Shown here in pieces: positions 31,835 through 38,696 of a DNA stretch of 38,696 nucleotides. Origin of the DNA: DATGEP01 sp035310125 (GTDB lineage: Bacteria > Chloroflexota > Ktedonobacteria > Ktedonobacterales > JADMIN01); the NCBI GenBank assembly GCA_035310125.1, contig DATGEP010000409.1:1-38696 (forward strand), read 5' to 3'. The translations under genes were made by a program, and so were the position numbers. The notes beneath the pieces were generated by a model, which saw only the letters and a program-made list of their open reading frames with translations, ran no database searches and was not told the DNA's origin. Every line of letters begins with the position of its first letter. Within the stretch, counting starts at the first letter, position 1.

Positions 31835-32554
31835 ATGGCAACATTTGTACTGGTGCATGGGGGATGGCATGGGGGCTGGTGCTGGCAGAAGGTCATCCCT
31901 TTCTTAGAAGCTGCGGGCCATGAGGTCTATGCGCCCACCCTCACTGGCTTGGCTGAACGTGCATCCGAACTTTCCCCTGATGTCGGATTAGATACCCATA
32001 TCCAGGATATCGTCGGCTTGCTGGAGGGCAAGGACCTGCAGGGTGTCATCCTGGTGGGGCACAGCTATGGCGGGATGGTCATCACCGGCGTGGTTGATCG
32101 GGCGCCAGAGCGCATTGCTCACTTGGTCTATCTGGATACCCTCGTGCCCCGTGATGGCGAATCGATAGCCAGTGTCTCGCCGATGGTTTTCCGTCTGCTG
32201 CGCAAACAAGCCCAGGCCCACGGTGATGGCTGGCAAATCGCTTCTCACGGCGACTACGGGGTGACGACAGAGCCAGATCGAAGCTGGGTACTCTCGAAGG
32301 TGACAGCACAACCCCTGAAGACGTACGAGCAACCTCTTCATCTGACGAATCCGGCTATCGTGTCAACGAAACCCCGGACGCATATTGACTGCACAGGTAG
32401 TGGTGTCGTCTTCGCGCTCATGCGACATCTGCTGGCGCCGAGAGCTCTTCCGCCAACGGAAGCGGGGTGGCGTCTGCGACAGTTGCCAACTGGCCATGAT
32501 GCGATGATCATGATGCCGCGAGAACTGGCCGAGTTACTGCTGGAAGTCGTTTGA
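31835..32554 (+). CDS. Alpha/beta-fold hydrolase
   Basis: 239 residues. ATFVLVHGGWHGGWCWQKVI carries the oxyanion HGG, and the nucleophile Ser is in LVGHSYGGMVITGV at about residue 78. The acid is probably the Asp in DTLVPRDGES or a later one, and the catalytic His is in LPTGHDAMIM near 223. It resembles small plant-methylesterase-like and salicylate-esterase-like bacterial hydrolases. Substrate unknown. I take the ATG at 31835; an in-frame GTG six codons upstream has no ribosome site. It leads a plus-strand series with two FAD monooxygenases, and shares an upstream repeat with the first of them. Confidence 0.88.
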   Translation: MATFVLVHGGWHGGWCWQKVIPFLEAAGHEVYAPTLTGLAERASELSPDVGLDTHIQDIVGLLEGKDLQGVILVGHSYGGMVITGVVDRAPERIAHLVYLDTLVPRDGESIASVSPMVFRLLRKQAQAHGDGWQIASHGDYGVTTEPDRSWVLSKVTAQPLKTYEQPLHLTNPAIVSTKPRTHIDCTGSGVVFALMRHLLAPRALPPTEAGWRLRQLPTGHDAMIMMPRELAELLLEVV

Positions 32555-32602
32555 CACAGGACTGCTGGGCTTTATCTGTACATCTCAAGCACACTTGCCG
32601 AG

Positions 32603-32634
32603 GAGCAAATGACAACAACCCAGGCGAACTTGGT
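32603..32634 (+). repeat. Upstream repeat element, copy 2
   Basis: Near-identical to 31771-31802 (30 of 32 positions). It ends 17 bases before the monooxygenase start codon. A short version, GCGAACTTGG, occurs again at 35342-35351, upstream of the second monooxygenase. Confidence 0.6.
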
Positions 32635-32651
32635 ATCAAAAGGATAGCAGG

Positions 32652-33833
32652 ATGGAACACTCTCAAGCGTCCGCGCCCTCTGCCATGACGGTCCTCATTA
32701 TGGGAGGAGGTATTGGCGGTCTCGCTACAGCGCTTGCTTGTCAGCTCAACGGCATCAGGTGTTTCGTATTTGAGCGCACCCAGCAACTTCGCGACGTAGG
32801 CGCTAGCCTGATTTTGGCGGGCAATGCCGTCAAAGCGCTGAACAAGCTCGGCTTCGCCGATGTGTTGCGCACCAGCGCTGCTCCGCTCCGCTTTAGCTCT
32901 CTTCGCTCCTGGCACGGAGGTGTGCTGGTAGAATTGCCCATGCAGGAGATCGAACGGCGCTTTGGGGTAACCGCGGTGGCGATTCATCGGGCTGAACTCC
33001 AGGCGGCTCTCGTGCAGGCGCTCGAGCCGGGAACCCTCCGCACGAATATGCAGGGGATCGGATTTGAGCAAGATGGAGAGGGAGTATGCGTGCGGTTCGC
33101 TTCTGGCGATTCCCTGCGTGGAGATGCGCTGGTAGGAGCTGATGGATTGTATTCCGCAGTTCGCTCTCAACTCGTTGGGGCGACAAAACCGCACTATGCC
33201 GGCTACGTCGCGTGGCGCGGTGTGACCCCCTTTAGCATGGATGAGCGAGAGGAACAGACAACATTTGAGACCTGGGGAGCTGGTAAGCGCTTTGGGTTCA
33301 TCCCGCTCACTCGGGGACGCGTCTCCTGGTTTGCGGTTGCGAACGCGCCAGAAGGAGCGCGCGAGGGAAATGCTGAGCAGGAGAAACGACGTGTATTGGA
33401 TCTCGTTGCAAACTGCCATGCGCCAGCGCATGCAGTGGTTGAGGCCACAGAGGCCTCAGCGATCATTTGCACGGACATTTACGATCGTCCTGTGCTCACC
33501 GCCTGGAGCCAGGGGCGCATCACACTGGTGGGAGACGCCGCGCACCCAATGACCCCAAACCTGGGTCAGGGAGCGTGTCAAGCAATCGAAGACGCCTATT
33601 TTCTGGCGGAGAGTCTCAGGAGCGCGCCCACCATTACCTCAGCGCTGCAGCGGTATGAAGCGCAACGGATCAACCGAGCGAATGCCATAGTCCAGCGCTC
33701 CTGGCAACAGGGGTGGATCGCTCAGGCGGAACACCCATTGGCAGTGCGGGCGCGAGATACGTTAGTGCGTCTGGCTCCCCAGCGTATCTTCCTCAAACAG
33801 ATGCAGTGGTTAGTGGATAATAGCATCTCATGA
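32652..33833 (+). CDS. FAD-dependent monooxygenase (group A), first copy
   Basis: 393 residues. VLIMGGGIGGLATALACQLN is the ADP-binding GxGxxG loop, DALVGADGLYSAVRSQ is the DG motif, and ITLVGDAAHPMTPNLGQG is the GD motif that binds FAD and NAD(P)H. This is the class A hydroxylase family of salicylate and 3-hydroxybenzoate hydroxylases and of polyketide-modifying enzymes. The substrate is not evident. AAAGGA lies upstream of the ATG. It is followed after 52 bases by the first sensor-like membrane protein, and the same order is repeated further on. Confidence 0.92.
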   Translation: MEHSQASAPSAMTVLIMGGGIGGLATALACQLNGIRCFVFERTQQLRDVGASLILAGNAVKALNKLGFADVLRTSAAPLRFSSLRSWHGGVLVELPMQEIERRFGVTAVAIHRAELQAALVQALEPGTLRTNMQGIGFEQDGEGVCVRFASGDSLRGDALVGADGLYSAVRSQLVGATKPHYAGYVAWRGVTPFSMDEREEQTTFETWGAGKRFGFIPLTRGRVSWFAVANAPEGAREGNAEQEKRRVLDLVANCHAPAHAVVEATEASAIICTDIYDRPVLTAWSQGRITLVGDAAHPMTPNLGQGACQAIEDAYFLAESLRSAPTITSALQRYEAQRINRANAIVQRSWQQGWIAQAEHPLAVRARDTLVRLAPQRIFLKQMQWLVDNSIS

Positions 33834-33885
33834 GGTGACGAGTGTGAATAGCGGTTCGTAACCAGAATGATGAAGGCGGGAAGTT

Positions 33886-35319
33886 ATGCCATCTGGCAGG
33901 AGACAGTCAAAGATTCAGCAGAGTCTTCGCTCGCTTGGAGACAGCACGGCGGCTCGGATTGCTCACTCACTGGTTGTGCGCCAGATAAGTGGCGCCTTGC
34001 TGCTTGCGTTTAGCATCGCGATCTTTGTGGTCAATCTTCCCGCGCAGGTCGCCTCACTGCACGCCCTGTTTCAGGCTGCGGTCGCTCCTACTCCACCCCC
34101 CATGCTTGATGTCGCACGCCTTCTCCATGCGTTGGGAGTCTCCGAGGCCAGTTACGTGGATATCAATGTAGCGCTGCTAGTGGCCGCCGCGCTCGCCAGT
34201 TTCCTGGTCAGTGGTTTCATACTCTGGCGCAGAGCCGATGATTCGATAGCGCTGCTGGGCGTCGCGATGTTGCTTGCTATGGGCGTGATTGGCTCGACCG
34301 TCCTGATAGGAGCCTTTGATTCCTTGGTTCCTTCCTGGCCATGGCACGCGCTCAGTCAATGCTTGATTTTCGTCGTGGTGCTCAGCTTTCCTCTCTTCTT
34401 CCTGCTCTTCCCCAGTGGGAAATTTGTGCCTCGCTGGACCCGATGGCTCCCGATAGTGATCGTTCCGTTGGCTTTCATGTACGCGTTCTTTCCTCATGTC
34501 CTCTTCTCCTTGTCGCTTTCTCTGGTGCGATCACTCCTTGTCGTTAGCTTGTCACTTTGTCTGATCGTCGCTCAGGTCTATCGCTACCGGCATGTTTCGA
34601 GTCCCGTCCAGCGGCAGCAGACGAAGTGGGTGAGCCTGGGCGTAATCGGAGGGCTAGCTATTCAAGCTCTTGAGACGATCTCACTCGCGTTGCTTCCCGC
34701 AGTCCACATCACCACTGCGACGCATGCGCTGTTCTTCACGCCCACCGTTACCTTTTTCATTCTATTAGGCCCCCTATACGTCGGGATGGCGATCACTCGC
34801 TCCCACCTGTGGAACATCGACGTCCTCATCCGGCGGACGCTCGTCTATGGCACATTGACGGCTGCTCTGGCCCTAATCTATTTCGGCTTGGTCATTGGGG
34901 TGCAATTCATGACGCAGCGTGTGACCGGGGCGGTAAATCAAAATCCAGTCGCCATCGTCACCACAACGCTGCTCGTCGCGGCGCTTTTTGCTCCCTTACG
35001 CCGCCGCATCCAGGCGCTGATTGATCGGACCTTCTACCGCAGTAAGTATGATGCCGCCCGGACACTGAACGAGTTTGGCGCGAAGCTGCGGATGGAGATA
35101 GACTCAGAGGAATTGCGTGAACAACTGCTGAAAGTGGTCGAGCAGACGATGCAGCCTACCGACCTCACCCTCTGGCTAAGCCAACACGAACGACGCCCCG
35201 AAGTCCCGCGCCACCACTTGGGCAGCCTGGACATGCAGGGAGAGGCAGCCACCCAATCGATCCTGTCGGGGCCGAATACAGCGACGACGCACACATCGAC
35301 TACGCCTCACCCCCAATAG
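33886..35319 (+). CDS. Polytopic sensor-like membrane protein without kinase domain, copy 1
   Basis: 477 residues with about eight hydrophobic segments up to residue 370, then a cytoplasmic tail. Family landmarks are LLFPSGKFVPRWTRWLP, VYRYRHVSSPVQRQQTKWV, NIDVLIRRTLVYGTLTAAL and PLRRRIQALIDRTFYRSKYD followed by TLNEFGAKLRMEID and TMQPTDLTLWLSQ. The last segments are found in histidine kinases of Chloroflexota and Actinobacteria just before the kinase core, but here the protein ends soon after in a Pro/Thr-rich tail, with no HisKA or HATPase. It may sense a signal and act through another protein. ATG at 33886 follows GAAGGCGGG. A paralogue is at 36854-38197. Confidence 0.8.
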   Translation: MPSGRRQSKIQQSLRSLGDSTAARIAHSLVVRQISGALLLAFSIAIFVVNLPAQVASLHALFQAAVAPTPPPMLDVARLLHALGVSEASYVDINVALLVAAALASFLVSGFILWRRADDSIALLGVAMLLAMGVIGSTVLIGAFDSLVPSWPWHALSQCLIFVVVLSFPLFFLLFPSGKFVPRWTRWLPIVIVPLAFMYAFFPHVLFSLSLSLVRSLLVVSLSLCLIVAQVYRYRHVSSPVQRQQTKWVSLGVIGGLAIQALETISLALLPAVHITTATHALFFTPTVTFFILLGPLYVGMAITRSHLWNIDVLIRRTLVYGTLTAALALIYFGLVIGVQFMTQRVTGAVNQNPVAIVTTTLLVAALFAPLRRRIQALIDRTFYRSKYDAARTLNEFGAKLRMEIDSEELREQLLKVVEQTMQPTDLTLWLSQHERRPEVPRHHLGSLDMQGEAATQSILSGPNTATTHTSTTPHPQ

Positions 35320-35383
35320 CATGGGCCGCTCCCTCAGTAACGCGAACTTGGCGGATGCACCCCTGAAGAAGGAGAGCACTTTG

Positions 35384-36616
35384 ATGAACACCAGTAAGCC
35401 CACCGTTCTCATTTCGGGAGCGAGTATTGCCGGGCCGACCCTGGCGTATTGGCTCAAACGCTATGGGTTTACCCCGACCGTGGTCGAGCGTGCGCCGCAA
35501 GTGCGCGAAGGCGGGTACCCAGTTGACGTGCGCTTCGAGGCCGTGCAGGTGGCCAAGCTGATGGGGATCTGGCCGCGTCTGCAGCAAGAGAAGTCGACCA
35601 TCCAGGAGATGTTGTTCGTCAACAAACGCGGTCAGCGCGTCGGCCTGGTCAACATCCAGACTGTGCCCGGGGCGCTGGGCGTGGAGGTGGTGGAGGTCAT
35701 GCGGGGCGATCTGGCCCGGGCGCTTTACGAGCTGACCAAGGACGAGGTGGAATACTGCTTCGGGGACTCCATCCAGGCGCTCGAGCAGGACGAGGCCGGA
35801 GTCGACGTGACCTTCGAGCGGGGCGGCTCCCGCCACTTCGACCTGGTGGTGGGTGCCGACGGGCTGCATTCCGTAGTGCGCGCGCTGGTGTTTGGCGACG
35901 AGGCGCACTTTGAGCGCTATTGCGGCTTCCAGGCCGGGGTCTTCACCACCGACAACTATCTAGGTCTGGCCAGGGCCTCCATACAGATGTATGGGGTTCC
36001 GGGCAAACTGGTTGCGGTACGCAGTCCACAGGGCGACCAGACGCTGGCCGCGTTTTTCCTGTACAAGCAACCCACCAAGCTACTCTACGATTACCATGAT
36101 GTGGCGCAGCAAAAGCAGCTGCTGGCTGAAGCGTTTGCCGGAGAAGGTTGGGAAGTCCCGAGACTCTTGGAGAAGATGCGGACGGCTCCCGACCTGTACT
36201 TTGACTCGGTGAGTCAGATGCACATGGAGAGGTGGTCTCATGGACGAGTGGTGCTGCTGGGGGACTCCGGCTATTGCCCGGCACTGCTGACCGGGCAAGG
36301 CTCGACCCTGGCTATGATGGGCGCCTACATCCTGGCGGGAGAGCTGAAGGCGGCACAGGGTGATCACACGCTCGCGTTTCCCCGGTACGAACAGGCCCTC
36401 AGGCCCGTGGTCAGGCAGGAGCAAAAGAAGGTCGGAGCCACTGCCAGGATTTTGGTTCCCGCGACGCCATTGGGGCTGTGGATGAAGACGCACGTGTTCC
36501 CGCTGCTGGTGCCACCTCTGCTCGTAGCAATGGAGCAGGGGAGGAGATTACGCCCCAGGCCCTCCTCAAGGCCCAGCAGGCTAAAGGCCTATGGGAATGT
36601 GCTCCCGCCGTCTTAG
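35384..36616 (+). CDS. FAD-dependent monooxygenase (group A), second copy, TetX-like
   Basis: 410 residues. TVLISGASIAGPTLAYWLKR has a GxSxxG-type dinucleotide loop as in TetX-like and polyketide hydroxylases. LVVGADGLHSVVRALVF is the DG motif, and VVLLGDSGYCPALLTGQGST is the GD motif. The C-terminus is helical and basic. It is clearly a different subgroup from the first monooxygenase, so the two are not a simple recent duplication. The ATG at 35384 follows AAGGAG; 21 upstream codons overlap the repeat GCGAACTTGG. It is followed after 237 bases by the second sensor-like protein. Confidence 0.9.
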   Translation: MNTSKPTVLISGASIAGPTLAYWLKRYGFTPTVVERAPQVREGGYPVDVRFEAVQVAKLMGIWPRLQQEKSTIQEMLFVNKRGQRVGLVNIQTVPGALGVEVVEVMRGDLARALYELTKDEVEYCFGDSIQALEQDEAGVDVTFERGGSRHFDLVVGADGLHSVVRALVFGDEAHFERYCGFQAGVFTTDNYLGLARASIQMYGVPGKLVAVRSPQGDQTLAAFFLYKQPTKLLYDYHDVAQQKQLLAEAFAGEGWEVPRLLEKMRTAPDLYFDSVSQMHMERWSHGRVVLLGDSGYCPALLTGQGSTLAMMGAYILAGELKAAQGDHTLAFPRYEQALRPVVRQEQKKVGATARILVPATPLGLWMKTHVFPLLVPPLLVAMEQGRRLRPRPSSRPSRLKAYGNVLPPS

Positions 36617-36853
36617 TGGTGCATCCGGCAAGTAGGTGGTAGAGTAGCGAGACACGCGCCTGTGCACTACCGCCGCGCATATCCTGCCAGGCGTGGGCGT
36701 CGTTGCGATTGCCGTAACGCTGCCGGGACGCGAGGCGAGTATCCTGTGAGTAGCGTGTTTAGCCGCTGCACTGTCTGGCCAGAGGCAAGCCGCGCAGCTG
36801 GCGGGCGCGGATGCTGTGATGCTGCTTCTCACCCGAATCAGGGAGGCGCAACT

Positions 36854-38197
36854 GTGAATGACACCTCAGAGCGCCGTGCACAGATCTCGTCCCAGGCGCC
36901 GGGCGCGCCGGGTCCAGCACTGAGCGGTGCCTGGCTGGTCGCTGGACGTGTTCTCTGGCCGCTGCTCCTCGCGCTCATCCTCGTCCCTTTCGGGCTGTCT
37001 GTGCCCACCTATCGGGACAGCTTCACCCGGCCCGCGCCGCAGAGCACACTCCTTTCGCCGGGCGCCGTGGCCGCGCTCGCCCGGGCGGGCGTCAATCTGG
37101 CAACCTACGCGTGGATTTCGTTCGGGGTTATGGGTGCGGTTGTCGTCTTCTCGCTGCTCGTCGCGCTCGCACTGTTCTGGAGGCGCAGCTATGATCGGAT
37201 GGCGCTTCTAGTCTCGCTCTTCATCGTGGTCTACACCGTCGGCAGTGTTAACAACCGCGGCATCGGGGGAACCTCTAGCAGCGTCACTGTCCACGCCTCC
37301 GCGCTCCAAGCGGCGCTTGCGGCGGCACAGTCTGCCCTGCTCTTCGCGCTCACGACCGGCGTGTCTTTGCTCTTCCCCACCGGGCGCTTCGTCCCGCGCT
37401 GGTCGTGGGTTCTGCTCGTCGGCGCCAGCCTCTGGGGGGCCACGCTGGCCGTCGCGCCACTGCTCGGTGGCGGTCTGCTCTTCCTGGGCTATCCCATCCT
37501 CGTAGGGGCGTGCGTCGCCAGCATAGTCTATCGCTACCGGCGTGTCTCCACGCCGACGGAACGCCTGCAAACTCGGTGGATTGCCGCTGGATTCATCGTG
37601 ACACTGCTGGGCAATCAGGTGTTCTGGCTACCCTCATCGATTCCCTCGTTGGACCAGACGGCGTATCCGCTCCTCGTGTATCAGGTCTATCAGCTCTCGC
37701 TGGCCGTCGTCCCCATCACGTTCTTCGTGGCCGTCCAGCGCTACCACCTCTACAACATCGACACGATCATTAATCGCGCACTGGTCTATGGCACACTCAC
37801 CGGCATGCTGGCCGGCATCTATTTCGCGGTGGTGCTTGGCGTGCAGACCGTCGCACGGCACCTCAGCGGCAACACTGGCCAGCGGCCGCTCGTCATCGTC
37901 GCCACGACACTGTTCATCGCCGTGCTCTTCACGCCACTGCGCCGCCGCCTCCAGGCCATGGTCGACCGCGCCTTCTATCGCACCAAGTACGATGCTGGCC
38001 GAACGGTGACGGCCCTCGGGACGAAGCTTCGCATGGAGACAGACCTGGATGGGCTGTGCGCTCATCTCGTGCAGGCAGTGCAGCAGACGATGCAGCCGGC
38101 GCACGTCTCGCTCTGGCTGTGCGAGCCCGCGCGCGAACGTGAGCACAAGCAAGGCCCGGACGCACTGGATCACGGCCCTGAGTTGAGCTCTGGGTGA
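36854..38197 (+). CDS. Polytopic sensor-like membrane protein without kinase domain, copy 2
   Basis: 447 residues, paralogue of 33886-35319. It shares LLFPTGRFVPRWSWVLLV, IVYRYRRVSTPTERLQTRWI, NIDTIINRALVYGTLTG, PLRRRLQAMVDRAFYRTKYD and TMQPAHVSLWL in the same order. The N-terminal half differs. It starts at a GTG (36854) with GGGAGG seven bases upstream; the 64 open codons before it are Cys/Arg-rich and not credible. It likewise ends about 25 residues after the SLWL segment without a kinase domain. Function is unknown; a membrane sensor or a scaffold for a separate kinase is inference. Confidence 0.8.
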   Translation: MNDTSERRAQISSQAPGAPGPALSGAWLVAGRVLWPLLLALILVPFGLSVPTYRDSFTRPAPQSTLLSPGAVAALARAGVNLATYAWISFGVMGAVVVFSLLVALALFWRRSYDRMALLVSLFIVVYTVGSVNNRGIGGTSSSVTVHASALQAALAAAQSALLFALTTGVSLLFPTGRFVPRWSWVLLVGASLWGATLAVAPLLGGGLLFLGYPILVGACVASIVYRYRRVSTPTERLQTRWIAAGFIVTLLGNQVFWLPSSIPSLDQTAYPLLVYQVYQLSLAVVPITFFVAVQRYHLYNIDTIINRALVYGTLTGMLAGIYFAVVLGVQTVARHLSGNTGQRPLVIVATTLFIAVLFTPLRRRLQAMVDRAFYRTKYDAGRTVTALGTKLRMETDLDGLCAHLVQAVQQTMQPAHVSLWLCEPAREREHKQGPDALDHGPELSSG

Positions 38198-38555
38198 CCA
38201 CTTCAGCACGGGTTGGTTGGAGGGGCGACGCGGCCGACTATCTAGCGAGGCTCGTTGCGCCAGGAGTCTCGCGCATCGGACACCAGCCGCACACCGGAGA
38301 ATGTGGTGTCGACTCATGCTGACTGCTGGAAAGCCCTTCGCCGCCTTTTCAGAGGGAGTCGACGTAGGATTGCCCCCGTCACGTCACGGCGCACACCGTC
38401 ATACGATTGGGCGAGTGGCGGTAGAGAGTGTACGTACTTATCGGATGCACCACTAAGCATATCGCATTCTCGCACGGCGCATTGGACTGTGGGCACGCTT
38501 TCCTGTGTTATCATTCGTAACGTGTCCGCGGAAGGGCGCACATGGAGGTAATTCG
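38198..38555. other. Intergenic region before the cyclophilin gene
   Basis: These 358 bases contain no gene I can support. The cyclophilin promoter should lie near the right end, where TTATCAT (around 38508) is a possible -10 without a matching -35. The gene has GGAGG 8 bases before its ATG. Confidence 0.4.
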
Positions 38556-38696
38556 ATGGCGAAGCAATACGCATCACAGCCACAGATGGGCATTGATCCG
38601 AACAAGCGCTACCTGGCGACGTTCCACACCAACCGGGGCGACTTCACGGTGGATCTGTTCGCGAAACAGGCGCCGGTCACGGTGAACAATTTTGTA
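38556..38696 (+). CDS. Cyclophilin-type peptidyl-prolyl cis-trans isomerase, 5' part only
   Basis: Only the first 47 codons are in the window. After a short hydrophilic N-terminus, RYLATFHTNRGDFTVDLFAK and QAPVTVNNFV match the start of bacterial cyclophilins (first strand, then the helix that begins with AP-x-T-V-x-N-F). No signal peptide is seen, so it is probably cytoplasmic. GGAGG at 38544-38548 precedes the ATG. The catalytic Arg and the rest of the domain lie beyond the right edge. Confidence 0.85.
   Translation, partial: MAKQYASQPQMGIDPNKRYLATFHTNRGDFTVDLFAKQAPVTVNNFV

Overview
The window is GC-rich chromosomal DNA from a free-living bacterium. The gene content fits Chloroflexota best, perhaps near Ktedonobacteria: an SpoIIIAA/Ycf45-like ATPase next to PdxST, an actinobacterial-style short inositol-phosphate synthase with phosphatidylinositol-type lipid enzymes, many one-component regulators, and membrane sensor proteins of a kind common in Chloroflexota and Actinobacteria. 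This placement is inferred from gene families; there is no rRNA or other decisive marker here. I found 35 protein genes, two of them cut by the window edges, one small IS200/IS605-type remnant, and no tRNA, rRNA, CRISPR array or intact transposase.

Layout. 1-3425 (minus): pdxS, pdxT (vitamin B6), a GNAT-like protein and the start of an R3H/SpoIIIAA-type ATPase. 3741-8042: an MFS transporter, a small unknown protein, a LysR regulator and an anchored Ig-like protein, followed by a 160-base IS605-type end. 8200-13772: fabG, galU, a membrane protein, a YdeI-like protein and a large NYN-domain protein. 14129-21142 (minus): an inositol-lipid locus made of an ArsR regulator, ino1, two tandem LpxL-type acyltransferases, a PHP phosphoesterase, a PimA-like mannosyltransferase and a phosphatidylinositol-phosphate-synthase-like enzyme. 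21609-24982: a methyltransferase, then a three-gene aromatic-catabolism operon (maleylacetate reductase, mycothiol-type isomerase, VOC dioxygenase). 25200-31247: an FKBP isomerase, then a potassium locus with a KimA-like transporter and a KdpD/KdpE-like two-component pair. 31835-38197 (plus): an alpha/beta hydrolase, then two successive pairs, each an FAD monooxygenase followed by a polytopic sensor-like protein without a kinase. A cyclophilin begins at 38556.

How the genes work together. Ino1 makes inositol phosphate, the PIP-synthase-like enzyme puts it on lipid, and PimA plus the LpxL-type acyltransferases can elaborate it, giving a plausible phosphatidylinositol-mannoside-like pathway. 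Inositol phosphate is also the precursor of mycothiol, which would suit the mycothiol-type isomerase a few genes away. The most specific regulatory signals are an array of palindromes, one over the -10 of the arsR-ino1 promoter, and three phased TCTTGAGC repeats (11 and 33 bases apart, the last exactly 10 bases before a -10) upstream of the kimA unit. The second has the geometry expected for an OmpR/PhoB-family regulator such as the adjacent KdpE. The tandem monooxygenase-sensor pairs are the best candidate for an undescribed system.
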